Below are positions 14,882-20,807 of a stretch of DNA of 21,502 bases, one piece after another; the first letter of the stretch is position 1, and each line of letters begins with the position of its first letter. Source of the DNA: a virus; the IMG/VR virus record IMGVR_UViG_3300007734_000892, positions 1 through 21,502 of that record. One strand, given 5' to 3'. The notes beneath the pieces are model-generated. The model was not told where the DNA came from. It ran no database searches and saw nothing but the letters and a program-made list of their open reading frames with translations. The translations under genes were made by a program, and so were the position numbers.

Positions 14882-15921
14882 TAACTTTTTGTATTCCAAG
14901 TAAAAATAACCTCAGGTACTTAAAAAACAGTATTACATCTATTAAAGAAAATAGTAATATTGAACATAACATTATTGTCTATATTGACATGGATCAAGAT
15001 GGAACCGAAAAATGGTTAATCGAAAATAATATTAAGTATCTTAAAAATAATTTGAATAAACCACGAGGGATAGCTTATGCTTATAATCGTTGTATCGAGG
15101 CCGCAAATACTGAAATAGTTTGTATGTTTCACGCTGATATGTATATGGCTAGAGGGTTTGATGAAAATATTTTAAAGTTTTTGAAACGGGGTAGTATTGT
15201 AGCCGGAACTAGAATTGAACCACCATTACATCCAGAAGGAAAAGAAAAAATAGTTAAAAACTTTGGACTTTATCCTGAAGATTTTAAAAAAGAAGAATTT
15301 GATGAATTTGTGAGGGAGTTAATTACAAAAAACCAAAATGTAACAACCAAAGGAATATTTGCTCCATGGGCTTGTTATAAAGAAGATATTACTAAAATTG
15401 GGATGCACGATGAAACTTTTCATTCTTATCACGAAGATAGTGATATTTTTAATAGATTTATTTTAAATGGGTATGATATTACACAAATATGGACAGCTTT
15501 TGTGTATCATCTAACTTGTAGAGGAGGTCAGTTTCAGGATGGAATAGAGCAAGTTACCAAAGATGTAGACTTTCATAACATGAAACAATCGGCTGCCCGA
15601 AACTACCTGCGTAAATGGGGCAGTTGGGTAAAAAACGATGAATACCAATGCCCTGTTATTATTCCTGTTTATAGAAAAAAATTAATATTAAATAATTCTA
15701 ATCCTCAATTACAAGAAGCCTTAGAAATATGGTTTAATGAAGGAGAAGATATTATAGTAGAGATAGATGGGAATAATTTTACACAACAAGATTTTCAATA
15801 CATAACCCAATTAAATGAAATAATTAAAGATAATGGTGAAGTTGGAGAATTTGAATTAGGAAATTTAAAAATAAAAATTAATTCATTAAATGAATACCAA
15901 AATGATTTAATAAAAATCTAA
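14878..15921 (+). CDS. GT2 glycosyltransferase with extra C-terminal domain
   Basis: A 347-residue protein. Residues 1 to about 260 are GT2: MITFCIPSKNNLRYLKNSI, VCMFHADMYMARG (His85-Ala86-Asp87 as the metal motif), YHEDSDIFNRFILNG and VYHLTCRGG. The same order is seen in the gene at 7744, its likely paralogue. The last 90 or so residues (PVIIPVYRKKLILNN, then EIWFNEGEDIIVEIDGNNF, then FELGNLKIKIN) form a separate alternating strand/helix piece I do not recognise, possibly for acceptor binding or dimerisation. It closes the main cassette. The motif TAATATTTAT overlaps its stop codon. Confidence 0.8.
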   Translation: MITFCIPSKNNLRYLKNSITSIKENSNIEHNIIVYIDMDQDGTEKWLIENNIKYLKNNLNKPRGIAYAYNRCIEAANTEIVCMFHADMYMARGFDENILKFLKRGSIVAGTRIEPPLHPEGKEKIVKNFGLYPEDFKKEEFDEFVRELITKNQNVTTKGIFAPWACYKEDITKIGMHDETFHSYHEDSDIFNRFILNGYDITQIWTAFVYHLTCRGGQFQDGIEQVTKDVDFHNMKQSAARNYLRKWGSWVKNDEYQCPVIIPVYRKKLILNNSNPQLQEALEIWFNEGEDIIVEIDGNNFTQQDFQYITQLNEIIKDNGEVGEFELGNLKIKINSLNEYQNDLIKI

Positions 15922-15928
15922 TATTTAT
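15919..15928 (+). promoter_or_regulatory. TAATATTTAT motif at the end of the sugar cassette
   Basis: A third exact copy of TAATATTTAT begins on the stop codon of the last cassette gene and ends four bases before the next ATG. Such closeness to a start would leave almost no leader, so a role in initiation or an antisense late promoter (ATAAATA on the other strand) are both possible. Confidence 0.2.
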
Positions 15929-15932
15929 AACC

Positions 15933-16247
15933 ATGAAACAAGTAAAATCCCACCGCCCTATTAAACTAGATATTGATTATTCTAGTAGAGAAGACCTACA
16001 AGAATTTGCTTCAAACACTGAATTCAATCAGTTCATACTGGAAAACACATTTGAGCCGTTAAAATACGCGATAAACAAAAATAAAACACAATGTATCTTA
16101 TTTGAAGTGGGGGGTGGTGATTATAAAGTAGTAGTGAAAAAATCCCAATATAAAACAATATTAGACAAAATTATTGAGCATTTTGAAAATAAAGAAGACT
16201 ACGACAAATGTAGTGAATTAGTTAAACTTAAAGAAAAAATAAAATGA
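15933..16247 (+). CDS. Uncharacterised phage protein
   Basis: A 104-residue protein of unknown function. It has a basic leader (MKQVKSHRPIKLDIDY), an acidic helix, a strand pair around CILFEVGGGDYKVVVKK, and a charged C-terminal helix (DYDKCSELVKLKEKIK). No catalytic motif or membrane segment is seen. It begins 11 bases after the sugar cassette, and its stop overlaps the ATG of the next small gene (ATGA), so it starts a separate run of small genes. Confidence 0.62.
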   Translation: MKQVKSHRPIKLDIDYSSREDLQEFASNTEFNQFILENTFEPLKYAINKNKTQCILFEVGGGDYKVVVKKSQYKTILDKIIEHFENKEDYDKCSELVKLKEKIK

Positions 16248-16426
16248 GTTATTATTACTATTATTCTAAAATAGATAAAACCCAAGAAAAACTTGGTAAA
16301 GTAGAAGCAAATAGCAAAGAAGAAGCTATAAAAAAATTAGCTGAATACAAAAGACTAGATATTGATTTTGTTTTAAGGTTATGGGAAATTGAAAAATTAG
16401 ATGATGAATCCAAAAAAAGACTTTAA
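16244..16426 (+). CDS. Small uncharacterised protein
   Basis: A 60-residue protein. It starts with a run of tyrosines (MSYYYYYSKIDK), then KLGKVEANSKEEAIKKLAEY, then a helix with LRLWEIEKLDDE. The middle resembles short phage domains in which a strand is followed by an A-x-S-x-E-E-A helix, but no family is assigned. It is tied to both neighbours by overlaps (4 bases upstream, 26 downstream), which supports its being a real gene. Confidence 0.55.
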   Translation: MSYYYYYSKIDKTQEKLGKVEANSKEEAIKKLAEYKRLDIDFVLRLWEIEKLDDESKKRL

Positions 16427-16802
16427 AGATTATTTTGAAAAGGTTTTAGGAACCCCAGTAGAAATTCAAGGCCAATCCACTAATCCTAAAGAGCAAGAAC
16501 GTACTAATTTTATTAACTTCATAGAAAGTTATAGAAAAGTAATCCAACGAAGTATTGCACTACAAAAACAATACGAGGTTAACTTTTATTCTTGGGATGT
16601 TTTATTTGTTGAAGCACTTGAAAATCTAATTAATTTTACATTTGATAAACATTTATCTAAACTTATAACTTGGTATGTTTATAGACATCCTTTTATTACA
16701 GACGAAGACGAAAAAATGATAGTAGATCCTGATGGCAATACTCATCTTGTAGAAAATGCTGAAGACTTATATGAACTTATTTTGCTACTTGAAAGTTATT
16801 AA
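16401..16802 (+). CDS. Uncharacterised helical phage protein
   Basis: A 133-residue protein (132 if the second of two adjacent ATGs is used). The central part is helical and aromatic (FINFIESYRKVIQRSIALQ, then FYSWDVLFVEALENLINFTF), and the C-terminus is acidic (VDPDGNTHLVENAEDLYELI). No known motif is visible. It overlaps the preceding gene by about 26 bases and is followed by a 25-base A/T-only-like gap. Confidence 0.58.
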   Translation: MMNPKKDFKDYFEKVLGTPVEIQGQSTNPKEQERTNFINFIESYRKVIQRSIALQKQYEVNFYSWDVLFVEALENLINFTFDKHLSKLITWYVYRHPFITDEDEKMIVDPDGNTHLVENAEDLYELILLLESY

Positions 16803-16827
16803 TTATATTTACAAATAAAATAAAATT

Positions 16828-17139
16828 ATGGAAGAAGTAAAATGCATGTCGTGCGGTGAAGCTATTCACCCAAAACGACTTCAAATATTGCCTAATACTA
16901 AATGTTGTGTTAATTGCTCAGAAGTAGGACGCAAACGAGGAGTTACAATTCAATTAGGTGAAGGAGACCATACATACAACGACTTAGTTATTATGAGTGA
17001 AAAGCAATATTTTAAATACGTAGAAGGAGAGTCTAAAGTAGCTAAAGGTCAAAGCAAAGCTGAAACTATTGATTTTGATAATCAAGACGAAACTGATGAT
17101 AACATTAGTAGATTTGGAATAGAGGATATTGTAGAATAA
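16828..17139 (+). CDS. DksA/TraR-type C4 zinc finger protein
   Basis: A 103-residue protein whose N-terminus, VKCMSCGEAIHPKRLQILPN followed by TKCCVNC, matches the DksA/TraR zinc finger (C-x2-C-G-x-x-I-x-x-x-R-L-x-x-x-P-x-x-x-x-C-x2-C; Cys6, Cys9, Cys26 or 27, Cys30). DksA family proteins bind the secondary channel of RNA polymerase and shift promoter choice. Here the finger is at the N-terminus and is followed by an acidic, unstructured tail instead of the N-terminal coiled-coil that reaches the active site. It may only borrow the fold. It lies one base before an HTH plus HNH-like gene. Confidence 0.68.
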   Translation: MEEVKCMSCGEAIHPKRLQILPNTKCCVNCSEVGRKRGVTIQLGEGDHTYNDLVIMSEKQYFKYVEGESKVAKGQSKAETIDFDNQDETDDNISRFGIEDIVE

Positions 17140-17140
17140 A

Positions 17141-17782
17141 ATGCCATTACCAAAACCACTTACAAAAGAACAAATAATAGCCGCAATGGGGATTACAAAA
17201 AGTAACCGCGCTGCTGCAAGGTGGTTAAATGTATCTTACATACATTATAAAAAATGGGCTAAAAACTATAAAGACGAAGAAACAGGTAAAACCTTATTTG
17301 AAAAACATTTAAACCAAGAAGGAAAAGGTATAGCAAAATGGGGCATACATACTAAAGAACCACCTTTAGATGATTTAATCAACGGCCTTATACCTATGAC
17401 TAATTATTCGCCTGATAAAGTTAAAAGACGTTTATTTCAAAAAGGATATTTAAGAGAAGAATGTTATATATGTGGGTTTCACGAACGCAGAGTAACTGAC
17501 TACAAAGTACCTTTATTATTACATTTTAAGGATAAAAATAAGAAAAATTATAGGTTAAATAATTTACAAGTACTTTGCTATAACCATTATTTTCTAATGG
17601 TAGAAGATGTATTTAACCCAAATGATATTTCTATAATCGAAGACTCAGTTCCTAAAAATAACACATCACAAGCGGTTGAATGGGAATTAGATGATTTCCA
17701 ATTAGATCAATTAAATAAACTAGGTTTGTACGATCCACCCCAAGTAACAGACGATGGAAGCGAGTTTATTTCACGACTATGA
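17141..17782 (+). CDS. HTH plus HNH-like zinc-binding protein
   Basis: A 213-residue protein. Residues 20-43 (SNRAAARWLNVSYIHYKKWA) look like a helix-turn-helix. Residues 108-150 (ECYICGF ... LLLHFKDKNKKNYRLNNLQ ... LCYNHYF) follow the HNH layout C-x2-C, L-x-L-H-[HF], N-N-L, L-C-x2-[CH]. The usual catalytic His-His pair reads His128-Phe129 and the last zinc ligand would be His149. The C-terminal 60 residues are acidic. It could be a phage nuclease or a DNA-binding protein that lost cleavage. It differs from the mobile HNH genes in having no low-complexity or NUMOD part. Its stop overlaps a small ORF (ATGA). Confidence 0.6.
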   Translation: MPLPKPLTKEQIIAAMGITKSNRAAARWLNVSYIHYKKWAKNYKDEETGKTLFEKHLNQEGKGIAKWGIHTKEPPLDDLINGLIPMTNYSPDKVKRRLFQKGYLREECYICGFHERRVTDYKVPLLLHFKDKNKKNYRLNNLQVLCYNHYFLMVEDVFNPNDISIIEDSVPKNNTSQAVEWELDDFQLDQLNKLGLYDPPQVTDDGSEFISRL

Positions 17783-17934
17783 AACATAAAAAACACGATA
17801 AAATAGTAAACGACTATCAAAAAACTAAATCTAAACATTTAGAAAAGTTGGCTACTGAAATGCTTAAAAATCAAGATAAAATAGATAAACTAAAAAATAA
17901 GAAATCTAATGGTAAGTTTTTAAACTTATTTTAG
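17779..17934 (+). CDS. Small lysine-rich protein
   Basis: A 51-residue ORF read directly from the sequence. It starts at ATG 17779, overlapping the upstream TGA, and ends at TAG 17932-17934. It is very lysine-rich with a heptad-like helix (HLEKLATEMLKNQDKIDKLK), so a short coiled coil is likely. The ATGA coupling and lack of a gap support it as a real gene. No function is assigned. Confidence 0.55.
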   Translation: MKHKKHDKIVNDYQKTKSKHLEKLATEMLKNQDKIDKLKNKKSNGKFLNLF

Positions 17935-17975
17935 ATTGGGTTATGTATGGTTAAACAATTTAAAAACTATACAAA

Positions 17976-18125
17976 ATGGCAGCAAAAGTAAAATCAGCAG
18001 CATCTAGTCTCACTTACAAAGAAAAGAAAAAAGTTAGACGCAAAGGAGTACACGCAAAAACAAAAACAAGTAAAAATAAAAATTCAAAACTTTATTCAAA
18101 GCCCAGTGTAGGTCAAAATTCTTAG
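17976..18125 (+). CDS. Small, highly basic phage protein
   Basis: A 49-residue ORF (ATG 17976 to TAG 18125) with a strongly basic sequence: SLTYKEKKKVRRKGVHAK, then a K-T-S-K-N-K-N-S-K-L-Y segment and a final SVGQ. Short proteins with an R-R-K-G-V-H-[AS]-K motif followed by Lys/Thr/Ser repeats are familiar from T4-like marine phages, where function is unknown; nucleic-acid binding is a guess from charge. An A-rich leader precedes the start. The GIY-YIG gene is inserted directly after it. Confidence 0.65.
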   Translation: MAAKVKSAASSLTYKEKKKVRRKGVHAKTKTSKNKNSKLYSKPSVGQNS

Positions 18126-18135
18126 TAATATTTAT
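18126..18135 (+). promoter_or_regulatory. TAATATTTAT motif before GIY-YIG gene
   Basis: A fourth exact copy of TAATATTTAT starts right after the stop codon of the basic protein and runs into the first possible ATG of the GIY-YIG gene. If this is a promoter or leader element, the second ATG (18143) would be the more likely start. Confidence 0.25.
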
Positions 18136-18928
18136 GGGGAACATGAATGAAACACTTATTTATTATTTACACTATGGAGATAATATTCCTTTTTATATTG
18201 GGAAAACAGTTAATGAACGTCGAAGAAGGCATGAACATTTTTTTCAAGATAAAAAAATAAAATTAGAAATAATAGATAAAATCCCCTCTAGTGAATGGGT
18301 CTTTTGGGAAAGGTGGTATATATCATTATTCAAAAGTTGGGGATTTTATTTAAAAAATAAAAATAAGGGAGGAAATGGGTGCTCACAGCAAAATGATCTT
18401 TCAAAAAAACAAATATCTAAAAACATGAAAGGTAAAAATAATTGGAGTGTTGGTGGGTATAATAAAAACTCGGTATTGCAATATAATTTAGAAGGTGAAT
18501 TTATAAAAAAGTATGAATCTACCGAGGAAGTTAAAAAAACACTTAATTTACGTGTAGGTCCTTGTTGTCGAAATCAAACCAAAACATGTGGTGGGTTCAT
18601 TTGGGTTTATGAAAAAAATTTCAAAAATATAAATTTATCAAATAAAATACATAATGTAAAGGTTCACGGTAATCTTAATAAGAAAAAAAGTAAAGAACAT
18701 GCTACTAAATTAACAAAACGTTTACTAAGTTACATTAGTGATCCTATTTTTTATAAGAAAAAAAGAAAAATAATATTACAATATGATATAAACGGTAATC
18801 TTATACAAGAATGGGAAAGTATTAAAAAAGCAAGTTTAGAATTAAACATATGTAGCAGTTCAATTAATAATAATCTTAAAAAAAGATATAAACATGCCGG
18901 AAATTATATATGGGAATACAAAAAATAA
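18134..18928 (+). CDS. GIY-YIG homing endonuclease with two NUMOD1-like repeats
   Basis: A 264-residue free-standing homing endonuclease. The N-terminal catalytic domain has IYYLHYGDNIPFYIGKT (GIY-YIG core), the basic RRRRHEHF, WVFWERWYISLFKSWG with Glu59 as the likely metal ligand, and NKGGNG. Two C-terminal DNA-binding repeats follow: ILQYDINGNLIQEWESIKKA ... GNYIWEYKK and an earlier VLQYNLEGEFIKKYES ... GGFIWVYEK. The same module ends the HNH protein at 1264, showing module exchange between nuclease types. A second ATG at 18143 is a possible start. The gene splits a row of small basic-protein genes and probably moves by cutting related phages lacking it. Confidence 0.87.
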   Translation: MGNMNETLIYYLHYGDNIPFYIGKTVNERRRRHEHFFQDKKIKLEIIDKIPSSEWVFWERWYISLFKSWGFYLKNKNKGGNGCSQQNDLSKKQISKNMKGKNNWSVGGYNKNSVLQYNLEGEFIKKYESTEEVKKTLNLRVGPCCRNQTKTCGGFIWVYEKNFKNINLSNKIHNVKVHGNLNKKKSKEHATKLTKRLLSYISDPIFYKKKRKIILQYDINGNLIQEWESIKKASLELNICSSSINNNLKKRYKHAGNYIWEYKK

Positions 18929-18943
18929 TTAAACAACAAAATT

Positions 18944-19132
18944 ATGAGTAAAACATCAAACATGCAAAGGCTAGCTTGCTTAAAAGACTACATTAGAGAG
19001 TTACACAAAACAAGTAGGTACGGCTGGGGCAAACGTAGAAAGCCACAACAAAACGAACAATTTGCTATCAAAAATATGGTAACAGAGGAAGAATTGTTAG
19101 TAAATTATGGTGTGAAGTCGCGTAAAAAGTAA
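18944..19132 (+). CDS. Small basic uncharacterised protein
   Basis: A 62-residue protein with a basic middle (SRYGWGKRRKPQQNEQ) and helical ends; no motif is recognised. The ATG follows an A-rich leader (AAACAACAAAATT) like most genes here. It comes 15 bases after the GIY-YIG gene and before a 68-base gap rich in dyads. Its character resembles the basic 49-residue protein on the other side of the endonuclease, so the two may have been neighbours before insertion. Confidence 0.58.
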   Translation: MSKTSNMQRLACLKDYIRELHKTSRYGWGKRRKPQQNEQFAIKNMVTEEELLVNYGVKSRKK

Positions 19133-19139
19133 TAACTAA

Positions 19140-19182
19140 GTCATAACAATGGTTTGGCTTATGACATTCTATAATGTACATT
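19140..19182 (+). promoter_or_regulatory. Dyad-rich gap before the SWIM gene
   Basis: The 68-base gap holds GTCATAA (19140-19146) facing TTATGAC (19159-19165), a 7-bp inverted repeat with a 12-base loop. The perfect 10-base palindrome AATGTACATT follows at 19173-19182. Either could be an operator or a short RNA hairpin controlling the SWIM gene that begins 19 bases later. A 19-codon ORF (19149-19208) overlaps this region but is not supported. Confidence 0.35.
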
Positions 19183-19200
19183 TAGGCAAATTAAAAGGTT

Positions 19201-19638
19201 ATGCTTAGAATATTTACTAACTTAAACAAGTACGGCACACTCAGAAACCGAATTATACACGTTCCTGATGGTAAGCCGTTTACTCACGGCCCTAATTATG
19301 GTCCAATAGTTAGCTCGCGAGTATTCAAATATGAATACACAGGAAGTATATCTCCTGCTTTAGTAACACTCAATGGTAAAAAATATATTATACCATCGTG
19401 GCAAGAGGTATTATCTGAAACTACATTGAACGATATAGAATGGGTTAAACCTCAAGTAGAAGCACCTTCTCCTACGCAGTCAAATGTATGGAAATTTCAA
19501 TCTGAAAGTAGTCCTGATGTGCAATACATTGTACGTCAAAATGGATCAAAATTGAGTTGTAATTGTCCTGGTGTGTGGAGATCAAAAATTCGAAAATGTA
19601 AGCACATTTTTGAAATAGAAAAGAAATTAGGTTTGTAA
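19201..19638 (+). CDS. SWIM zinc finger protein
   Basis: A 145-residue protein. The C-terminus, KLSCNCPGVWRSKIRKCKHIFEIEKKLGL, is a SWIM zinc finger (Cys120-x-Cys122-x10-Cys133-x-His135), a module found in DNA-binding and recombination-related proteins. The N-terminal 80 residues (IIHVPDGKPFTHGPNYGPIV, then KKYIIPSWQEV) look like a small beta domain I cannot name. A Pro/Ser/Thr linker (VEAPSPTQS) separates the two parts. It lies between two non-coding segments full of dyad symmetry. It may bind nearby DNA, but this is inference. Confidence 0.75.
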   Translation: MLRIFTNLNKYGTLRNRIIHVPDGKPFTHGPNYGPIVSSRVFKYEYTGSISPALVTLNGKKYIIPSWQEVLSETTLNDIEWVKPQVEAPSPTQSNVWKFQSESSPDVQYIVRQNGSKLSCNCPGVWRSKIRKCKHIFEIEKKLGL

Positions 19639-19642
19639 TATA

Positions 19643-19737
19643 TAGCGCGTTAATTACTAATGCTCTACATGATTTTATAGTGCGTTAATAATTAACGCGT
19701 TACATAAATCGTTAGGGCGTTGATAGTCAACGCGCTA
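19643..19737 (+). repeat. Three 25-base quasi-palindromes at exact 35-base period
   Basis: Units at 19643-19667, 19678-19702 and 19713-19737 share the left arm TAGNGCGTTRAT and right arm AAYGCNYTA around a four-base centre. The inner core of unit 2 (19682-19698) is a perfect 8+8 base dyad around one A; unit 3 has 7+7 around TAG; unit 1 has a few mismatches. Start-to-start spacing is 35 bases both times. The segment is far richer in CG than the surrounding DNA. Two further copies of GTCATAT follow (19742 and 19753). It lies in the longest non-coding gap (19639-19804), which otherwise holds only a TATTTAT at 19792. Protein-binding iterons, an origin element or RNA hairpins are the main options. 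Confidence 0.85.
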
Positions 19738-19804
19738 AAACGTCATATAAGCGTCATATGCCTTGTTTGGAAATTATTTGGTTTGTTCGTATATTTATTT
19801 TGTT

Positions 19805-19960
19805 ATGATTGATAGAAACGATAGACGCAGTAAAGAAGAAGGTCATATGGCGGCTTTGATACGACGTAAGATGATTCAAAGAAATCATGGCGATAAAACT
19901 AAATATTCACGTAAACAAACTAAATCAAAGTTATGGCACAAAGAGGGAGACCAAAATTAG
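19805..19960 (+). CDS. Small basic uncharacterised protein
   Basis: A 51-residue, highly charged protein (MIDRNDRRSKEEGHMAALIR, then a K/R/Q-rich tail). The frame is open up to 19763, but ATG 19805 avoids an unlikely hydrophobic leader and sits just after the TATTTAT of the gap. Its last 28 bases overlap the next gene. It is the first gene after the palindrome array, so it may be controlled from there. No function assigned. Confidence 0.55.
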   Translation: MIDRNDRRSKEEGHMAALIRRKMIQRNHGDKTKYSRKQTKSKLWHKEGDQN

Positions 19961-20220
19961 TCAAAAGCGAAGAAGCAGTAATGCTTGTCAACGCAACTAA
20001 ATTCACTCGTAAATATACTAATGAAGATGGTAGTATGGATACTTGGTATTACGATTTGGATATTCGTAAGAGTGGTCCTGTATCTGTAGAATGTGAGCCA
20101 AGTCACAGCATGGCTAAGGTATTAGAAGATAAAATGCCAAAGTCACAAAAGAAATACTTGAATCCTATTAATGGAAAGATGGTAAGTTATTGTAGAGCAC
20201 GTCAATTAAACTTAGTATAA
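19933..20220 (+). CDS. Uncharacterised phage protein with AT-hook-like N-terminus
   Basis: A 95-residue protein. It begins MAQRGRPKLVK; R-G-R-P is the core of AT-hook minor-groove binders, although such starts are also common in otherwise unrelated phage proteins. The middle has strands (MLVNATKFTRKY, then TWYYDLDI, then PVSVECEP) suggesting a small beta-rich domain, and the end is basic. Nothing further can be assigned. It is coupled to the upstream gene by a 28-base overlap and followed by a 13-base gap. Confidence 0.6.
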   Translation: MAQRGRPKLVKSEEAVMLVNATKFTRKYTNEDGSMDTWYYDLDIRKSGPVSVECEPSHSMAKVLEDKMPKSQKKYLNPINGKMVSYCRARQLNLV

Positions 20221-20233
20221 ACTAAACCCTATT

Positions 20234-20512
20234 ATGAAAAAGAAAAAACACCCAATTACAACTAACTACAAAAAGATTAGGTTGTATCTCGAAGAAGGCA
20301 GAATTAAAGAAGCAGAAGAACTACTCAATTGGGGTATTGCTCGTTTAGCAAATATCTCAATCGAAGGAATCAAAGTTATTGATAAAGTAGATGTTAATCT
20401 TTGGAAAGACAGGTATTGGTTTGAACTTGAAAACCACGGACTACTTGAAGGTGCTGACATTGAAGATTTTGAATTTGAAGATATAGAAGACGATGGCGGA
20501 GAAACGTGGTAA
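20234..20512 (+). CDS. Uncharacterised protein with acidic tail
   Basis: A 92-residue protein. A basic start (MKKKKHPITTNYKKIRLYLE) leads into a helical pair (RIKEAEELLNWGIARLANI) reminiscent of a single TPR-like hairpin, then FELENHGLL and a strongly acidic end (DIEDFEFEDIEDDGGE). Acidic tails of this kind occur in DNA mimics and chaperone-type phage proteins, but no family is assigned. Its last 20 bases overlap the next gene. Confidence 0.58.
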   Translation: MKKKKHPITTNYKKIRLYLEEGRIKEAEELLNWGIARLANISIEGIKVIDKVDVNLWKDRYWFELENHGLLEGADIEDFEFEDIEDDGGETW

Positions 20513-20804
20513 TTTAGAGAAACTTACTTATGACTTTGACACAGCAAAATGTGTTCAGGGACAATATAAAGACGATGGGCCTTGGTACCAACTCACTCAG
20601 CGTGAATTTAGGAGTTTTAATGGTAAAAGACGAATAGTAACATGGAATAAAGGTACTCCTATTTATGCTGATTACAATGGTCCTATTTTCTATTTTGGAA
20701 CTAATATTAAGGCTAAAGAAATGTACGGAGTGGGTGTGCAATATGCCCATAATGTAAAACCCAAATTTAAGCAAACATTAGCTGAATCGTACAAATATTT
20801 ATAA
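20493..20804 (+). CDS. Uncharacterised beta-rich phage protein
   Basis: A 103-residue protein rich in Tyr, Trp, Phe and Gly (YKDDGPWYQLTQREFRSFNG, then IYADYNGPIFYFGTNIKA). This suggests a compact beta fold, but no motif is recognised. It starts 20 bases inside the previous gene and its stop codon is covered by TATTTAT (20796-20802), three bases before the ATG of a glycosyltransferase. It is the last small gene before sugar genes resume. Confidence 0.58.
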   Translation: MAEKRGNLEKLTYDFDTAKCVQGQYKDDGPWYQLTQREFRSFNGKRRIVTWNKGTPIYADYNGPIFYFGTNIKAKEMYGVGVQYAHNVKPKFKQTLAESYKYL

Positions 20805-20807
20805 GTA

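Noticed and set aside
19149-19208. 19-codon ORF in the gap before the SWIM gene, overlapping its start
   Set aside because: Too short, sits inside a dyad-rich segment, and has no A-rich leader. A leader peptide is possible but not supported.
19643-19737. CRISPR array reading of the three repeats
   Set aside because: Only three units with 10-base spacing between the 25-base repeats, far too short for spacers, and the spacer-side sequence is partly shared. No cas genes are near.
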